62,998 nucleotides of DNA from Ruminococcus sp. AF46-10NS. Lineage in GTDB: Bacteria; Bacillota; Clostridia; Lachnospirales; Lachnospiraceae. The notes under the pieces were generated by a model. The model had not been told where the DNA came from and did not search any database. It worked only from the letters and a program-made list of their open reading frames with translations. Below, piece after piece: positions 43,550 to 52,378 of the stretch (position 1 is its first letter; each line of letters starts with the position of its first letter). Where the stretch lies: the NCBI RefSeq assembly GCF_003474435.1, contig NZ_QRNF01000021.1, positions 1-62,998 of the forward strand. The letters are read 5' to 3'. A program made the translations under genes and the position numbers.

Positions 43550-44098
43550 ATGAGCGATTGTATTACCACTTACACAGGCAGACATTTTGATCCTCTTCAT
43601 CCAGAAGAAGCACTTATCTGTATAGAAGACATTGCACATGCCCTTTCCCTTATCTGTCGCGGCAACGGCCATGTAAAAAGCTTTTTCTCCGTAGGACAGC
43701 ATTGTATCCTCTGTGCCAGAGAAGCAGCTGCCCGCAACTATTCCAGCCGCCTGATTCTTGCTGCACTTCTTCATGATGCCAGTGAATGCTACATGTCAGA
43801 TGTCCCAAGACCTTTCAAAAAAAGTCTCACGGATTATCTGAAACAGGAAGAAAAACTTCTTAAAGTTATTTACCGAAAGTATCTGGGTTCCGCTCTTTCT
43901 CTGGAAGAGGACATGAAACTGAAATCCATAGATAACGACCTTCTCTGGTATGACCTGAAATATCTTCTTGGTGAGACTCCAGCAGAACCGAAACCTGCGA
44001 TCCATATCACAGTTGACTATACAGTACTGCCGTTCAAAACAGTGGAAGAGGAGTATTTGAAGCTTTTCAGACAGCTTTCTTCTCAGATTTGGCAGTAG
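43550..44098 (+). CDS. HD-domain phosphohydrolase
   Basis: 182 residues of the HD superfamily (YfdR/YfbR-like): histidine in SVGQHC, the HD pair in LAALLHDASECYMSDVPRPFK, and a later aspartate in SIDNDLLWYD. Such proteins remove phosphates from nucleotides; the substrate is not known. AGAAAGGAG precedes the ATG. Next gene dinB follows by 38 bp; the pair might be a nucleotide-pool/DNA-damage unit, but that is only suggested by position. Confidence 0.85.
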   Translation: MSDCITTYTGRHFDPLHPEEALICIEDIAHALSLICRGNGHVKSFFSVGQHCILCAREAAARNYSSRLILAALLHDASECYMSDVPRPFKKSLTDYLKQEEKLLKVIYRKYLGSALSLEEDMKLKSIDNDLLWYDLKYLLGETPAEPKPAIHITVDYTVLPFKTVEEEYLKLFRQLSSQIWQ

Positions 44099-44136
44099 TT
44101 ATGACAGAAACTTATAAAAACAAAGGGTGAACAACT

Positions 44137-45375
44137 ATGAAACGATTAATTTTTCATGTTGATGTAAACAGTGCTTTCCTTTCCTGGGAAGCTGTACGAA
44201 GAATAAAAGAAGGCCTTCCGGATCTCCGTGAAATTCCTTCCTGTATCGGTGGAGATCCACAGAAACGGACCGGCATTGTGGTAGCAAAATCTATCCCTGC
44301 AAAAAAATACGGCATTCAGACAGGTGAGCCAATGGCCATGGCTCTGCGCAAATGTCCCGGCCTTGTCACAGTTCCTTCTGATTTTGAGCTTTACGACAAA
44401 TATTCCCGGGCTTTTAAAGCAATCTGCGCATCCTATGCACCTGTAATGGAATCTTTTTCCATTGATGAGGTATTTCTGGATATGACCGGAACTTCTTTTA
44501 TATATCCAGATCCTGTTGCAACTGCCTGCGAAATCAAAGATAAAATCCATAACGAACTTGGTTTTACTGTAAATGTAGGAATATCCACAAACAAGCTTCT
44601 GGCAAAAATGGCTTCTGATTTTGAAAAACCTGATAAGGTCCATACGCTGTTCCCAGATGAAATCCCTGTAAAAATGTGGCCACTGCCAGTGAGGGATCTG
44701 CTTTTCCTCGGAAAATCCTCAGAGCAGAAACTTATAGATGCAGGAATTAAAACGATCGGAGACCTGGCCCATGAAAATAAATCCAAGATTCAGCAGCTTC
44801 TGGGCGACAAAGCAGGCCAGCAGCTTTATCAGTATTCCAGAGGCCTGGACGATTCTCCGGTAAAATCCCAGCCTGACGAAGCAAAAGGTTTCAGCGTAGA
44901 AACAACATTTAATGATGATATTGTTTCTCTTGAAAAGATTTTTCCTATCCTGCTGGAACAGTGTGATGTCCTGGCAACCCGCATGCGCCGTAAAAAGAAA
45001 AAGTGCACCTGCATATCCGTAACCTTCCGCACCCTGGATTTCAGGAATAAATCTCATCAGATGAAACTTGCCAATGCCACAGATATCACAGATGAAATCT
45101 ACACAGATGCCCGGAATCTTTTTCGGGAATCCTGGAAAGGCCAGCCTCTCCGCCTGATCGGAGTATCCCTGACAGGGCTTACCGACGATTCCTTTGAACA
45201 GCTGTCTTTCTTTGAAGACACCAGTGAAAAAGAACGCCGCCAGAAGCTTGATGCGGCTCTGGATTCTATCAGAATAAAATTCGGCAATGACAAAGTCACC
45301 CGTGCCAGTCTTATGAACAGCAATACACGCATTGGACGGAAAGCCAGGGCACAGATGGAAAATGAGAGGGAATGA
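44137..45375 (+). CDS. dinB: DNA polymerase IV (Y-family)
   Basis: 412 residues. Catalytic carboxylates in FHVDVNSAFLSW and SIDEVFLDMT, a thumb helix-hairpin-helix (KTIGDLAHENKSKIQQLLG) and a little-finger domain. The C-terminal QLSFF beta-clamp-type motif (FEQLSFFED) is present. Error-prone translesion polymerase; no LexA-type box was found near it by eye. Confidence 0.93.
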   Translation: MKRLIFHVDVNSAFLSWEAVRRIKEGLPDLREIPSCIGGDPQKRTGIVVAKSIPAKKYGIQTGEPMAMALRKCPGLVTVPSDFELYDKYSRAFKAICASYAPVMESFSIDEVFLDMTGTSFIYPDPVATACEIKDKIHNELGFTVNVGISTNKLLAKMASDFEKPDKVHTLFPDEIPVKMWPLPVRDLLFLGKSSEQKLIDAGIKTIGDLAHENKSKIQQLLGDKAGQQLYQYSRGLDDSPVKSQPDEAKGFSVETTFNDDIVSLEKIFPILLEQCDVLATRMRRKKKKCTCISVTFRTLDFRNKSHQMKLANATDITDEIYTDARNLFRESWKGQPLRLIGVSLTGLTDDSFEQLSFFEDTSEKERRQKLDAALDSIRIKFGNDKVTRASLMNSNTRIGRKARAQMENERE

Positions 45376-45386
45376 AGCATTAAAAA

Positions 45387-45420
45387 GGGGAATCTATCCA
45401 AAACAGATTCCCCTGATTTT
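45387..45420 (+). terminator. terminator after dinB
   Basis: ggggaatct (45387-45395) with agattcccc (45405-45413), followed by TGATTTT. Confidence 0.8.
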
Positions 45421-45475
45421 ACGTTGTTTAATATCATTTATTCTTATATAAAAACAACATCAATATTCAATTTTA

Positions 45476-45895
45476 TTATAATGCGCTGACAATCTTATCC
45501 TGATATGTAGCAGGAACTTCTTCCTTATCCAGTGACATACTGATAATAAAGGAAACCTTAAATTTCTCACCAATGGCACTTAACTGATCCAGTGTTTCTG
45601 TTGCATCCTTACCTTCAAGCTTTGCTGTTGTAAGGAAGCTATCCAGATAAATCTGCTCCAGATCATGATCCTGTGAAAGGATACCACAGATAAATCCTAC
45701 GAATTCGTCAGCATTCTTAACAGGAAAACCGGAAACGTCAATAAGACGAACCTTGTTATTCAGTTCATACATGTGTTTAGTGCTTTTGTCTAAGTAAACA
45801 ATACTACCGTTTGCATCCTTTACAGCTCCGTTTACTTTGTCTAACAGTACTTTTGTTTTTCCTTTGCCTTTCTTTCCTACGATCAGTTCAACCAT
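45476..45895 (-). CDS. small P-loop ATP-binding protein
   Basis: 139 residues from 45895, where GGAGG lies eight bases upstream. Walker A-like GKKGKGKT at residues 6-13, IVYLDKSTKHMYELN, then a Walker B-like hydrophobic strand LEQIYLDSFLT. The protein is too short for a full motor; some databases call close relatives PilT-like, which is probably wrong. A compact cytosolic NTPase or nucleotide-binding sensor; function unknown. Monocistronic. Confidence 0.75.
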   Translation of the reverse strand: MVELIVGKKGKGKTKVLLDKVNGAVKDANGSIVYLDKSTKHMYELNNKVRLIDVSGFPVKNADEFVGFICGILSQDHDLEQIYLDSFLTTAKLEGKDATETLDQLSAIGEKFKVSFIISMSLDKEEVPATYQDKIVSAL

Positions 45896-46112
45896 TCTGT
45901 TTTCCTCCTTAGACACATATAATAATTTTGAATAAAATTGCTATTAATATGTTTCATATTATAGTGCATTATGACCGAAAATACAAGAGGATTTTTAAAA
46001 ATTCTGGCAATTTTTCATTGAAGACAATTATTATTAATTTGCCTGTTCTCTTGTCACGACAAATTCCGGATCGGCTGTTTCAGGAGAACAGCCGAAACTG
46101 GAAACGAAGTAA

Positions 46113-46141
46113 TTGACATGATTTTTTGGATATGTTATGCT
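46113..46141 (+). promoter_or_regulatory. strong promoter of the polyamine leader
   Basis: Perfect TTGACA (46113-46118), 17-bp spacer, TATGCT (46136-46141). The only clear promoter in the 630-bp gap 45,917-46,545; nothing else was found in 45,917-46,112. Confidence 0.75.
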
Positions 46142-46147
46142 TATATA

Positions 46148-46513
46148 GATTTTGAAAGACAAAAAAGAGTCTTTTCAAAGCAATTATTTTGGATCACTCC
46201 ATTTGGAGTTAAGGCCATACGGACAGCCGGGTCCACTGCCGCTGATGGTAACTTTGGTTGCCTTATTGATTGAGTTAGAAGCTCAAATTTTATAAGTTGG
46301 TTCCTTTGATAACCGTCATGCGCCTGTTGCGCAGACTTGTGAAACGGTCAATAAGAGTAGTAAAAGTATGATTGCTATATAGACTCTGACATATATTATC
46401 CTGATTCTGATTTCATGTAAATATGAGGGTTTTCATATTATATGTGCAATGAAAACATAATCTGGAAAAATGATCTAAGCAGGTTTACGGTTTTGTATCG
46501 GCCTGCTTTTTTT
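46148..46513 (+). ncRNA. unassigned structured RNA upstream of the polyamine operon
   Basis: A ~365-nt region with no reading frame, bounded by a strong promoter and an intrinsic terminator, and dense in hairpins: actcc/ggagt near 46194-46208, ggac/gtcc in 46219-46232, ttgag/ctcaa near 46272-46290, ggtt/aacc near 46302-46317, and a long arm accgt...acggt near 46316-46350 capped by gcgc/gcgc. It lacks the T-box consensus and does not fit the riboswitch classes I know. It could be a stand-alone small RNA or a riboswitch/attenuator for arginine decarboxylase and the spermidine genes. Confidence 0.55.
46477..46513 (+). terminator. terminator between the leader RNA and speA
   Basis: aagcagg (46477-46483) with cctgctt (46502-46508), followed by T to 46513. 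It lies 33 bp before the decarboxylase start, the position of an attenuator. Confidence 0.75.
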
Positions 46514-46545
46514 GTGCAGATAAAGGAACTGGAAATGGAGAAGCA

Positions 46546-48011
46546 ATGAACAGAAGTCGTTTTAAACTGGACCAGAATCACGCACCAATCATGAAGCTCT
46601 GGAAAAATTCCTGCGTATGAGGGTGGTACCCTTCGATGTGCCGGGACATAAAAGAGGAAGAGGGAATCCTGAGCTTACTGAATTTCTGGGACAAAAATGT
46701 GTAGGTGTGGATGTAAACAGCATGAAGCCGCTCGATAATCTCTGTCATCCCGTATCTGTGATCCGTGAAGCAGAAGAGCTGGCAGCAGATGCCTTTGGAG
46801 CCGCTCATGCATTTCTTATGGTTGGAGGAACTACAAGCTCAGTACAGACTATGGTGCTAACTGCCTGTAAGAGGGGAGATGAGATCATTCTTCCCCGTAA
46901 TGTCCATAGAAGTGTACTGAATGCGCTGGTTCTGTGCGGAGCAATCCCGGTCTATGTGAATCCGGAGGTGGATCAGAGACTTGGGATTTCCCTTGGAATG
47001 CAACGTGAACAGGTGGCAAAAGCAATTAAGGAGCATCCGAATGCGGTGGCTGTGCTGGTCAACAATCCCACCTATTATGGAATCTGCAGTGATCTTCGCG
47101 CGATTGTGCGTATGGCTCATGAAGCGGGAATGCTGTGTCTGGCAGATGAAGCACATGGGACTCATTTTTATTTTGGCGGAGGTCTGCCGGTTTCGGCAAT
47201 GGCAGCTGGTGCAGATATGGCGTCTGTATCTATGCATAAAAGCGGTGGAAGCCTGACCCAGTCAAGTCTTCTTCTTACAGGACCGGGTGTCCATGCAGGT
47301 TATGTTCGTCAGATCATCAATTTGACCCAGACCACCTCCGGCAGCTATCTTCTGATGTCAAGTCTTGATATTTCACGTCGGAATCTTGCACAGCGGGGAC
47401 GCCAGATTTTCCATCAGGTAGCAGATATGGCAGAGTATGCAAGGGAAGAGATCAATGCTATTGGCGGCTATTACGCATTTGGAAAGGAACTGGTGAATGG
47501 AGATTCGGTTTTTGATTTTGACATTACGAAATTAAGTGTACATACCCTGGATATCGGACTTGCAGGAATCGAGGTTTACGACATACTGAGAGATGAATAT
47601 GATATTCAGATCGAATTTGGTGATATCGGAAATATTCTGGCTTATCTGTCGATCGGAGACCGTGCCCAGGAAATAGAACGGCTGGTAAGTGCTCTTGCGG
47701 AAATCCGCAGGCGATTCCAGAAGGATAAATCAGGATTACTGGATCAGGAATATATCGATCCGCAGGTAGTGACAAGTCCCCAGGAAGCTTTTTATGCTGA
47801 AAAATGCAGCCTTCCTCTCAGAGAAACAGAAGGCAAGGTATGCAGCGAATTTGTAATGTGTTATCCTCCTGGAATCCCGATTTTGGCTCCGGGGGAACGA
47901 ATCACACCGGAAATCCTGGATTATATTGAATATGCCAAGGCAAAAGGATGCAATATGACAGGGCCGGAAGATCCGGATATATTGCGTTTAAACGTACTGG
48001 CAGGGAGGTAA
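46546..48011 (+). pseudogene. speA: Orn/Lys/Arg decarboxylase (arginine decarboxylase), frameshifted near the start
   Basis: ATG 46546, preceded by GGAGAAGC, opens with KLDQNHAPI, the family's usual N-terminus, but the frame breaks at about 46590 and would stop at 46620. The continuation (EALEKFLRMRVVPFDVPGHK) is in the -1 frame and runs to 48011; one T restored in atcatgaag joins them. The body is complete: VGGTTSSVQ, ADEAHGTH, PLP lysine in SMHKSGGSLTQ, and the C-terminal PPGIPILAPGE. An internal ATG at 46617 has no ribosome site. The enzyme decarboxylates arginine to agmatine at the head of the polyamine operon. Confidence 0.9.
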
Positions 48012-48015
48012 ATAA

Positions 48016-48870
48016 ATGGAAATGTGGTTTTCGGAATTTCATACACCGGATGTGAAGCATAGTATCCGGGTAAACCGTCAGCTTTACTCAAAGCAGAGCG
48101 ACTATCAGAGAATTGATATTTTTGAGACACCGGAATTTGGCAGGGTGCTCACACTGGACGGCAATGTAATGCTCACAGAGCGTGACGAATTTATTTATGA
48201 CGAGATGATCACTCATGTACCTATGGCTATTCATAAAGAAGCTAAGGATATTCTTGTGATCGGAGCAGGAGACGGCGGAGTTGTACGTGAACTGACCAGA
48301 TATGACCGTGTCAGCCATATTGATCTGGTAGAGATGGATCCTATGGTAGTAGAGGCCTGTCGCGCATATCTTCCGGGAAATGCCTGCAGGCTGGATGACA
48401 GGAGAGTGCACCTTCATTATGAAAATGCGTTGAAATATATACGCAGCTGTGAAAACAAATATGACCTTATTATTGTGGATTCCTCTGACCCCTTTGGCCC
48501 GTCAGAGGGATTGTTCACCCGTGAATTTTACGGAAACTGCTATAATGCGCTGAAGGCGGATGGAATCATGGTTAATCAGCAGGGAAGTCCTTTTTATTCA
48601 GAGGATGCCCATGCCATGCAGCGCAGTCACAAAAGAATTGCCAGCACTTTCCAGATCAGTCGTGTTTACCAGGCACATATTCCTACCTTTGCTGCCGGAT
48701 ACTGGCTGTTTGGCTTTGCAAGCAAAAGATACCATCCTGTGGATGATCTGGATTCGGAGGCATGGAATGCACTGAATCTTCGCACCCGTTACTATACTAC
48801 AAGGCTTCACAAAGGTGCTTTTTATCTTCCTGCTTTTCTGGAGGAAATGCTTCAGGAGGTGGAGGGCTGA
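48016..48870 (+). CDS. speE: spermidine synthase-family aminopropyltransferase
   Basis: 284 residues. N-terminal beta domain (MWFSEFHTPDVKHSIRV), SAM-type fold with VIGAGDGGVVREL, DLVEMDP, and the active-site strand DSSDPFGPSEGLF. It transfers aminopropyl from decarboxylated SAM to putrescine. It lies four bases after speA and three before speB. No speD (decarboxylated SAM supply) is in the window. Confidence 0.93.
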   Translation: MEMWFSEFHTPDVKHSIRVNRQLYSKQSDYQRIDIFETPEFGRVLTLDGNVMLTERDEFIYDEMITHVPMAIHKEAKDILVIGAGDGGVVRELTRYDRVSHIDLVEMDPMVVEACRAYLPGNACRLDDRRVHLHYENALKYIRSCENKYDLIIVDSSDPFGPSEGLFTREFYGNCYNALKADGIMVNQQGSPFYSEDAHAMQRSHKRIASTFQISRVYQAHIPTFAAGYWLFGFASKRYHPVDDLDSEAWNALNLRTRYYTTRLHKGAFYLPAFLEEMLQEVEG

Positions 48871-48873
48871 TTT

Positions 48874-49731
48874 ATGATCTTACCAAATATTGAAAATTTT
48901 ATCGGTTGTGACAGCAGTTTTGAGGAGGCTGAAATCGTTCTTTACGGAGCTCCCTTTGATTCAACCACAAGCTTTCGTCCGGGAGCCAGGTTCGGTCCTT
49001 CTGCCATTCGCCATGAAAGCTTTGGACTGGAAACCTACAGCCCTTATCAGGATCGTGACCTTATGGATATCCATGTATTTGACAGTGGAGATCTGGAGCT
49101 TTGCTTCGGCAGTAGTGAAAAGGCGCTTGCTGATATACAGGATCGTGCAGAGGAAATCCTGAAGTCAGGAAAAATGCCTCTGCTTCTGGGTGGAGAGCAT
49201 CTGGTGACACTGGCTGCTGTGAGAGCTGCCGCAGAGAGATATCCGGGACTTCATGTTATTCATTTTGATGCTCACGCAGATTTAAGAGACGATTATCTTG
49301 GTGCCCGTTTAAGCCATGCGTGTGTTATCCGCAGATGCTACGACATTCTTGGAGATGGACGGATACATCAGTTTTGTATTCGAAGTGGGGAAAGAGAAGA
49401 ATTCCGGTTTGCAAAGGAGCATACAGATTTTCATCCCTTTACTTTTGAAGGTCTGGAAGAAACAGTAGAGGAACTGGCCAGGAAGCAGGTTCCGGTATAT
49501 TTTACCATTGATCTGGACTGCCTGGATCCGTCTGTATTTCCGGGAACCGGTACACCGGAGGCAGGAGGCGTAAGCTTTCTTGAATTGCTCGCTGCCATCC
49601 GGAAGGTATCAGAATTAAATATTGTGGCAGCAGATGTCAATGAACTGGCGCCTATGTTGGATCCGAGCGGTGTTTCCACTGCTACAGCATGTAAGGTAGT
49701 CAGGGAACTGCTGCTGGCATTGGCAAAATAA
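48874..49731 (+). CDS. speB: agmatinase
   Basis: 285 residues of the ureohydrolase family, with manganese ligands in GGEH, HFDAHADLRDDY and FTIDLDCLDPS, and the late PEAGG motif. It cleaves agmatine to putrescine and urea. The position after arginine decarboxylase supports agmatinase over arginase. Confidence 0.92.
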   Translation: MILPNIENFIGCDSSFEEAEIVLYGAPFDSTTSFRPGARFGPSAIRHESFGLETYSPYQDRDLMDIHVFDSGDLELCFGSSEKALADIQDRAEEILKSGKMPLLLGGEHLVTLAAVRAAAERYPGLHVIHFDAHADLRDDYLGARLSHACVIRRCYDILGDGRIHQFCIRSGEREEFRFAKEHTDFHPFTFEGLEETVEELARKQVPVYFTIDLDCLDPSVFPGTGTPEAGGVSFLELLAAIRKVSELNIVAADVNELAPMLDPSGVSTATACKVVRELLLALAK

Positions 49732-49773
49732 AAACAGTTAACCAGTTAATTATAAAAAAGGAGACAAAAAAAC

Positions 49774-51033
49774 ATGAGCAGAGTACTTGTAATCGGCTGC
49801 GGTGGAGTAGCCAGTGTAGCAATTCAGAAATGTTGTCAGGCAGATACTGTATTTACAGAACTGTGTATAGCAAGCAGGACAAAAGAAAAATGTGATGCAC
49901 TTGCCCTGAAGCTGGAGGGAAAAACAAAAACAGTTATTACCACCGCAAAGGTGGATGCAGATGATGTAAACCAGCTGATCCAACTAATCAATAATTACAA
50001 ACCGGATCTGGTAATGAATATTGCACTTCCGTACCAGGATCTGACCATTATGGATGCATGCCTGGCATGTGGCGTAAACTATATGGATACGGCAAACTAT
50101 GAGCCAGAAGATACTGATGATCCCAAATGGCGTGCTATTTATGAAAAACGCTGCAAGGAAGCAGGATTTTCCGCATATTTTGATTATTCCTGGCAGTGGG
50201 CATACAGGAAGAAATTTGAAGAAGCAGGACTTACTGCGCTTCTTGGCTGCGGCTTTGACCCGGGTGTTACCCAGGCATACTGTGCATATGCATTAAAGCA
50301 TGAGTTTGACCAGATCGATACTATTGATATTCTGGACTGCAATGGAGGAGACCACGGATACGCATTTGCAACAAACTTTAATCCGGAAATCAATCTTCGT
50401 GAGGTAAGCGCACCCGGAAGCTACTGGGAGAATGGACATTGGGTGGAAATTCCTCCGATGGCTATCAAGAGGGAATATGATTTTGATCAGGTTGGTGATA
50501 AAGATATGTATCTTCTGCATCACGAGGAAATCGAGTCCCTTGCCCAGACAATTCCGGGAGTAAAGAGAATCCGTTTCTTTATGACCTTCGGACAGAGCTA
50601 TCTGGATCACATGCGCTGCCTGGAGGATGTTGGAATGCTTTCCACTACTCCGATCAACTATAATGGACAGGAAATTGTTCCTATTCAGTTTTTGAAGGCT
50701 CTTCTCCCGGATCCGGCAAGCCTTGGCCCCCGTACCAAAGGAAAAACAAATATTGGCTGCATTTTCACCGGGGTAAAGGATGGAAAAGAGAAAACCTATT
50801 ATATTTATAATGTTTGCGACCACCAGGAATGCTATAAGGAGGTCGGAAGTCAGGCGATCAGCTATACTACAGGCGTTCCGGCTATGTGTGGGGCACTGAT
50901 GATGCTTACCGGAAAATGGATCCGCCCGGGAGTGTACACGGTAGAAGAATTTGATCCGGATCCGTTCCTGGAAGCACTTGACAAATATGGACTTCCACGC
51001 AGCGAAAATCATGATCCGGAGCTGGTGGATTGA
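49774..51033 (+). CDS. carboxynorspermidine/carboxyspermidine dehydrogenase (saccharopine dehydrogenase family)
   Basis: 419 residues. Rossmann start VLVIGCGGVASVAIQKC, then DLVMNIALPYQDLTIMDACL and GVNYMDTANYEPEDTDDP, LLGCGFDPGVTQAYCAYA, the LYS1-like family used for carboxynorspermidine synthesis. It condenses putrescine (or diaminopropane) with aspartate semialdehyde. GGAGAC precedes ATG 49774. Its stop overlaps the decarboxylase start, so the two are coupled. Confidence 0.88.
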   Translation: MSRVLVIGCGGVASVAIQKCCQADTVFTELCIASRTKEKCDALALKLEGKTKTVITTAKVDADDVNQLIQLINNYKPDLVMNIALPYQDLTIMDACLACGVNYMDTANYEPEDTDDPKWRAIYEKRCKEAGFSAYFDYSWQWAYRKKFEEAGLTALLGCGFDPGVTQAYCAYALKHEFDQIDTIDILDCNGGDHGYAFATNFNPEINLREVSAPGSYWENGHWVEIPPMAIKREYDFDQVGDKDMYLLHHEEIESLAQTIPGVKRIRFFMTFGQSYLDHMRCLEDVGMLSTTPINYNGQEIVPIQFLKALLPDPASLGPRTKGKTNIGCIFTGVKDGKEKTYYIYNVCDHQECYKEVGSQAISYTTGVPAMCGALMMLTGKWIRPGVYTVEEFDPDPFLEALDKYGLPRSENHDPELVD

Positions 51034-52250
51034 TGGAAAGAACAGATATAAGACCACCCTTTGCAGCGTCCGGTGGAGTTATTCCGCCGGAATTCCGGAA
51101 GATCAAAACACCTTGTTATGTTCTTGATGAAAAGGCAATTATAAAAAATGCAGAATTAATGGGAAATATTGCAAAAAGAACAGGCTGCAAAATGCTCCTG
51201 GCGCAAAAGGCTTTCAGCAATTATGACTGCTATCATCTTTTGGAACCTTATCTGACAGGAACGGAAGCAAGCGGACTGTACGAAGCCAGGCTTGGTGCCC
51301 AGGAGATGCCAGGAAAAGAGGTACATGTATTTTGTGCCGGATATCGTGAGGATGAATTTGAGGAGCTGCTTTGCTTTGCAGATCATATAGTTTTTAACTC
51401 ACCTTCCCAGCTCCTTCGCTTTGGAAAAAGAGCGAAGAAGGCCGGGAAAAGTGCAGGGCTTCGGATCAATCCGGAATGCTCTACCCAGGAGGGACATGCT
51501 ATTTATGATCCCTGTGCCCCAGGAAGCCGCATGGGTACCACAAGAGTGCAGTGGGAAGCAGCTGTGAGAAAGAATCCGGAGCTGATCGGATTATTGGATG
51601 GCATTCATTTTCACACTCTTTGTGAGCAGGACTCCTCTGATCTGGAAACTACTCTTGCAGCAGTGAAAATGAAATTCGGAGATCTGATTTCTCAGGTAAA
51701 ATGGCTAAACCTGGGAGGAGGACATCATATTACAAGACCAGGCTATGATATTGCACGGCTTGAGAAGTGCATCAGGGCAGCAAAGGAAGAATGGAAGGTG
51801 GATGTTTACCTGGAACCGGGAGAGGCATGGGCCTTAAATGCCGGATTCTTTTTGACGACTGTTTTGGATGTGCTGCAAAATGGTGATACCCGGCTTGCAA
51901 TTCTGGATGGAAGTGCCGCCTGTCATATGCCGGATGTTCTGGAAATGCCTTACCGTCCTCCACTTCTTGGAGCAGATGAACCAGGAAAAAATGTAGTCAC
52001 AGTCCGCCTCGGAGGACCAACCTGCCTGTCAGGAGATATTATAGGAGATTACAGCTTTCCGGAGCTGTTGGCATACGGAGATATTCTCATGTTCGGTGAT
52101 ATGGCCATTTATACAACCTGCAAAAACAATACCTTTAATGGAATGCCTTTGCCTGATATATGGCTTAGACATGGTGATAAAACTATGGAGCGTCTGACAG
52201 ATTTTGGGTATGAAGATTTTAAATGCAGACTTGGACGCCGCAGGAAATAA
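51033..52250 (+). CDS. nspC: carboxynorspermidine/carboxyspermidine decarboxylase
   Basis: 405 residues from ATG 51033, which overlaps the preceding TGA. Fold III PLP decarboxylase: cofactor lysine in MLLAQKAFS, LRINPECSTQEGHAIYDP, GIHFHTLCEQ, LNLGGGHHIT, and DIIGDYSFP near the end. It removes the carboxyl group to give spermidine (or norspermidine). Together with the dehydrogenase it gives a SAM-independent route. Confidence 0.9.
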   Translation: MERTDIRPPFAASGGVIPPEFRKIKTPCYVLDEKAIIKNAELMGNIAKRTGCKMLLAQKAFSNYDCYHLLEPYLTGTEASGLYEARLGAQEMPGKEVHVFCAGYREDEFEELLCFADHIVFNSPSQLLRFGKRAKKAGKSAGLRINPECSTQEGHAIYDPCAPGSRMGTTRVQWEAAVRKNPELIGLLDGIHFHTLCEQDSSDLETTLAAVKMKFGDLISQVKWLNLGGGHHITRPGYDIARLEKCIRAAKEEWKVDVYLEPGEAWALNAGFFLTTVLDVLQNGDTRLAILDGSAACHMPDVLEMPYRPPLLGADEPGKNVVTVRLGGPTCLSGDIIGDYSFPELLAYGDILMFGDMAIYTTCKNNTFNGMPLPDIWLRHGDKTMERLTDFGYEDFKCRLGRRRK

Positions 52251-52378
52251 TTTGTTACTGTTCACTGGCAATATACCGCGAGGTGTTTTTTGTGAGCAGG
52301 GCATAGCTTTCTGGATTTTGTATCTTTTTCATTTCTGTGATATACTTGGAAAAGACTAAATATACAGGAGAATTTCAT

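Noticed and set aside
46148..46513. T-box or cobalamin/lysine/guanidine riboswitch
   Set aside because: The T-box AGGGTGGNACC motif and the known conserved blocks of those classes are not visible.
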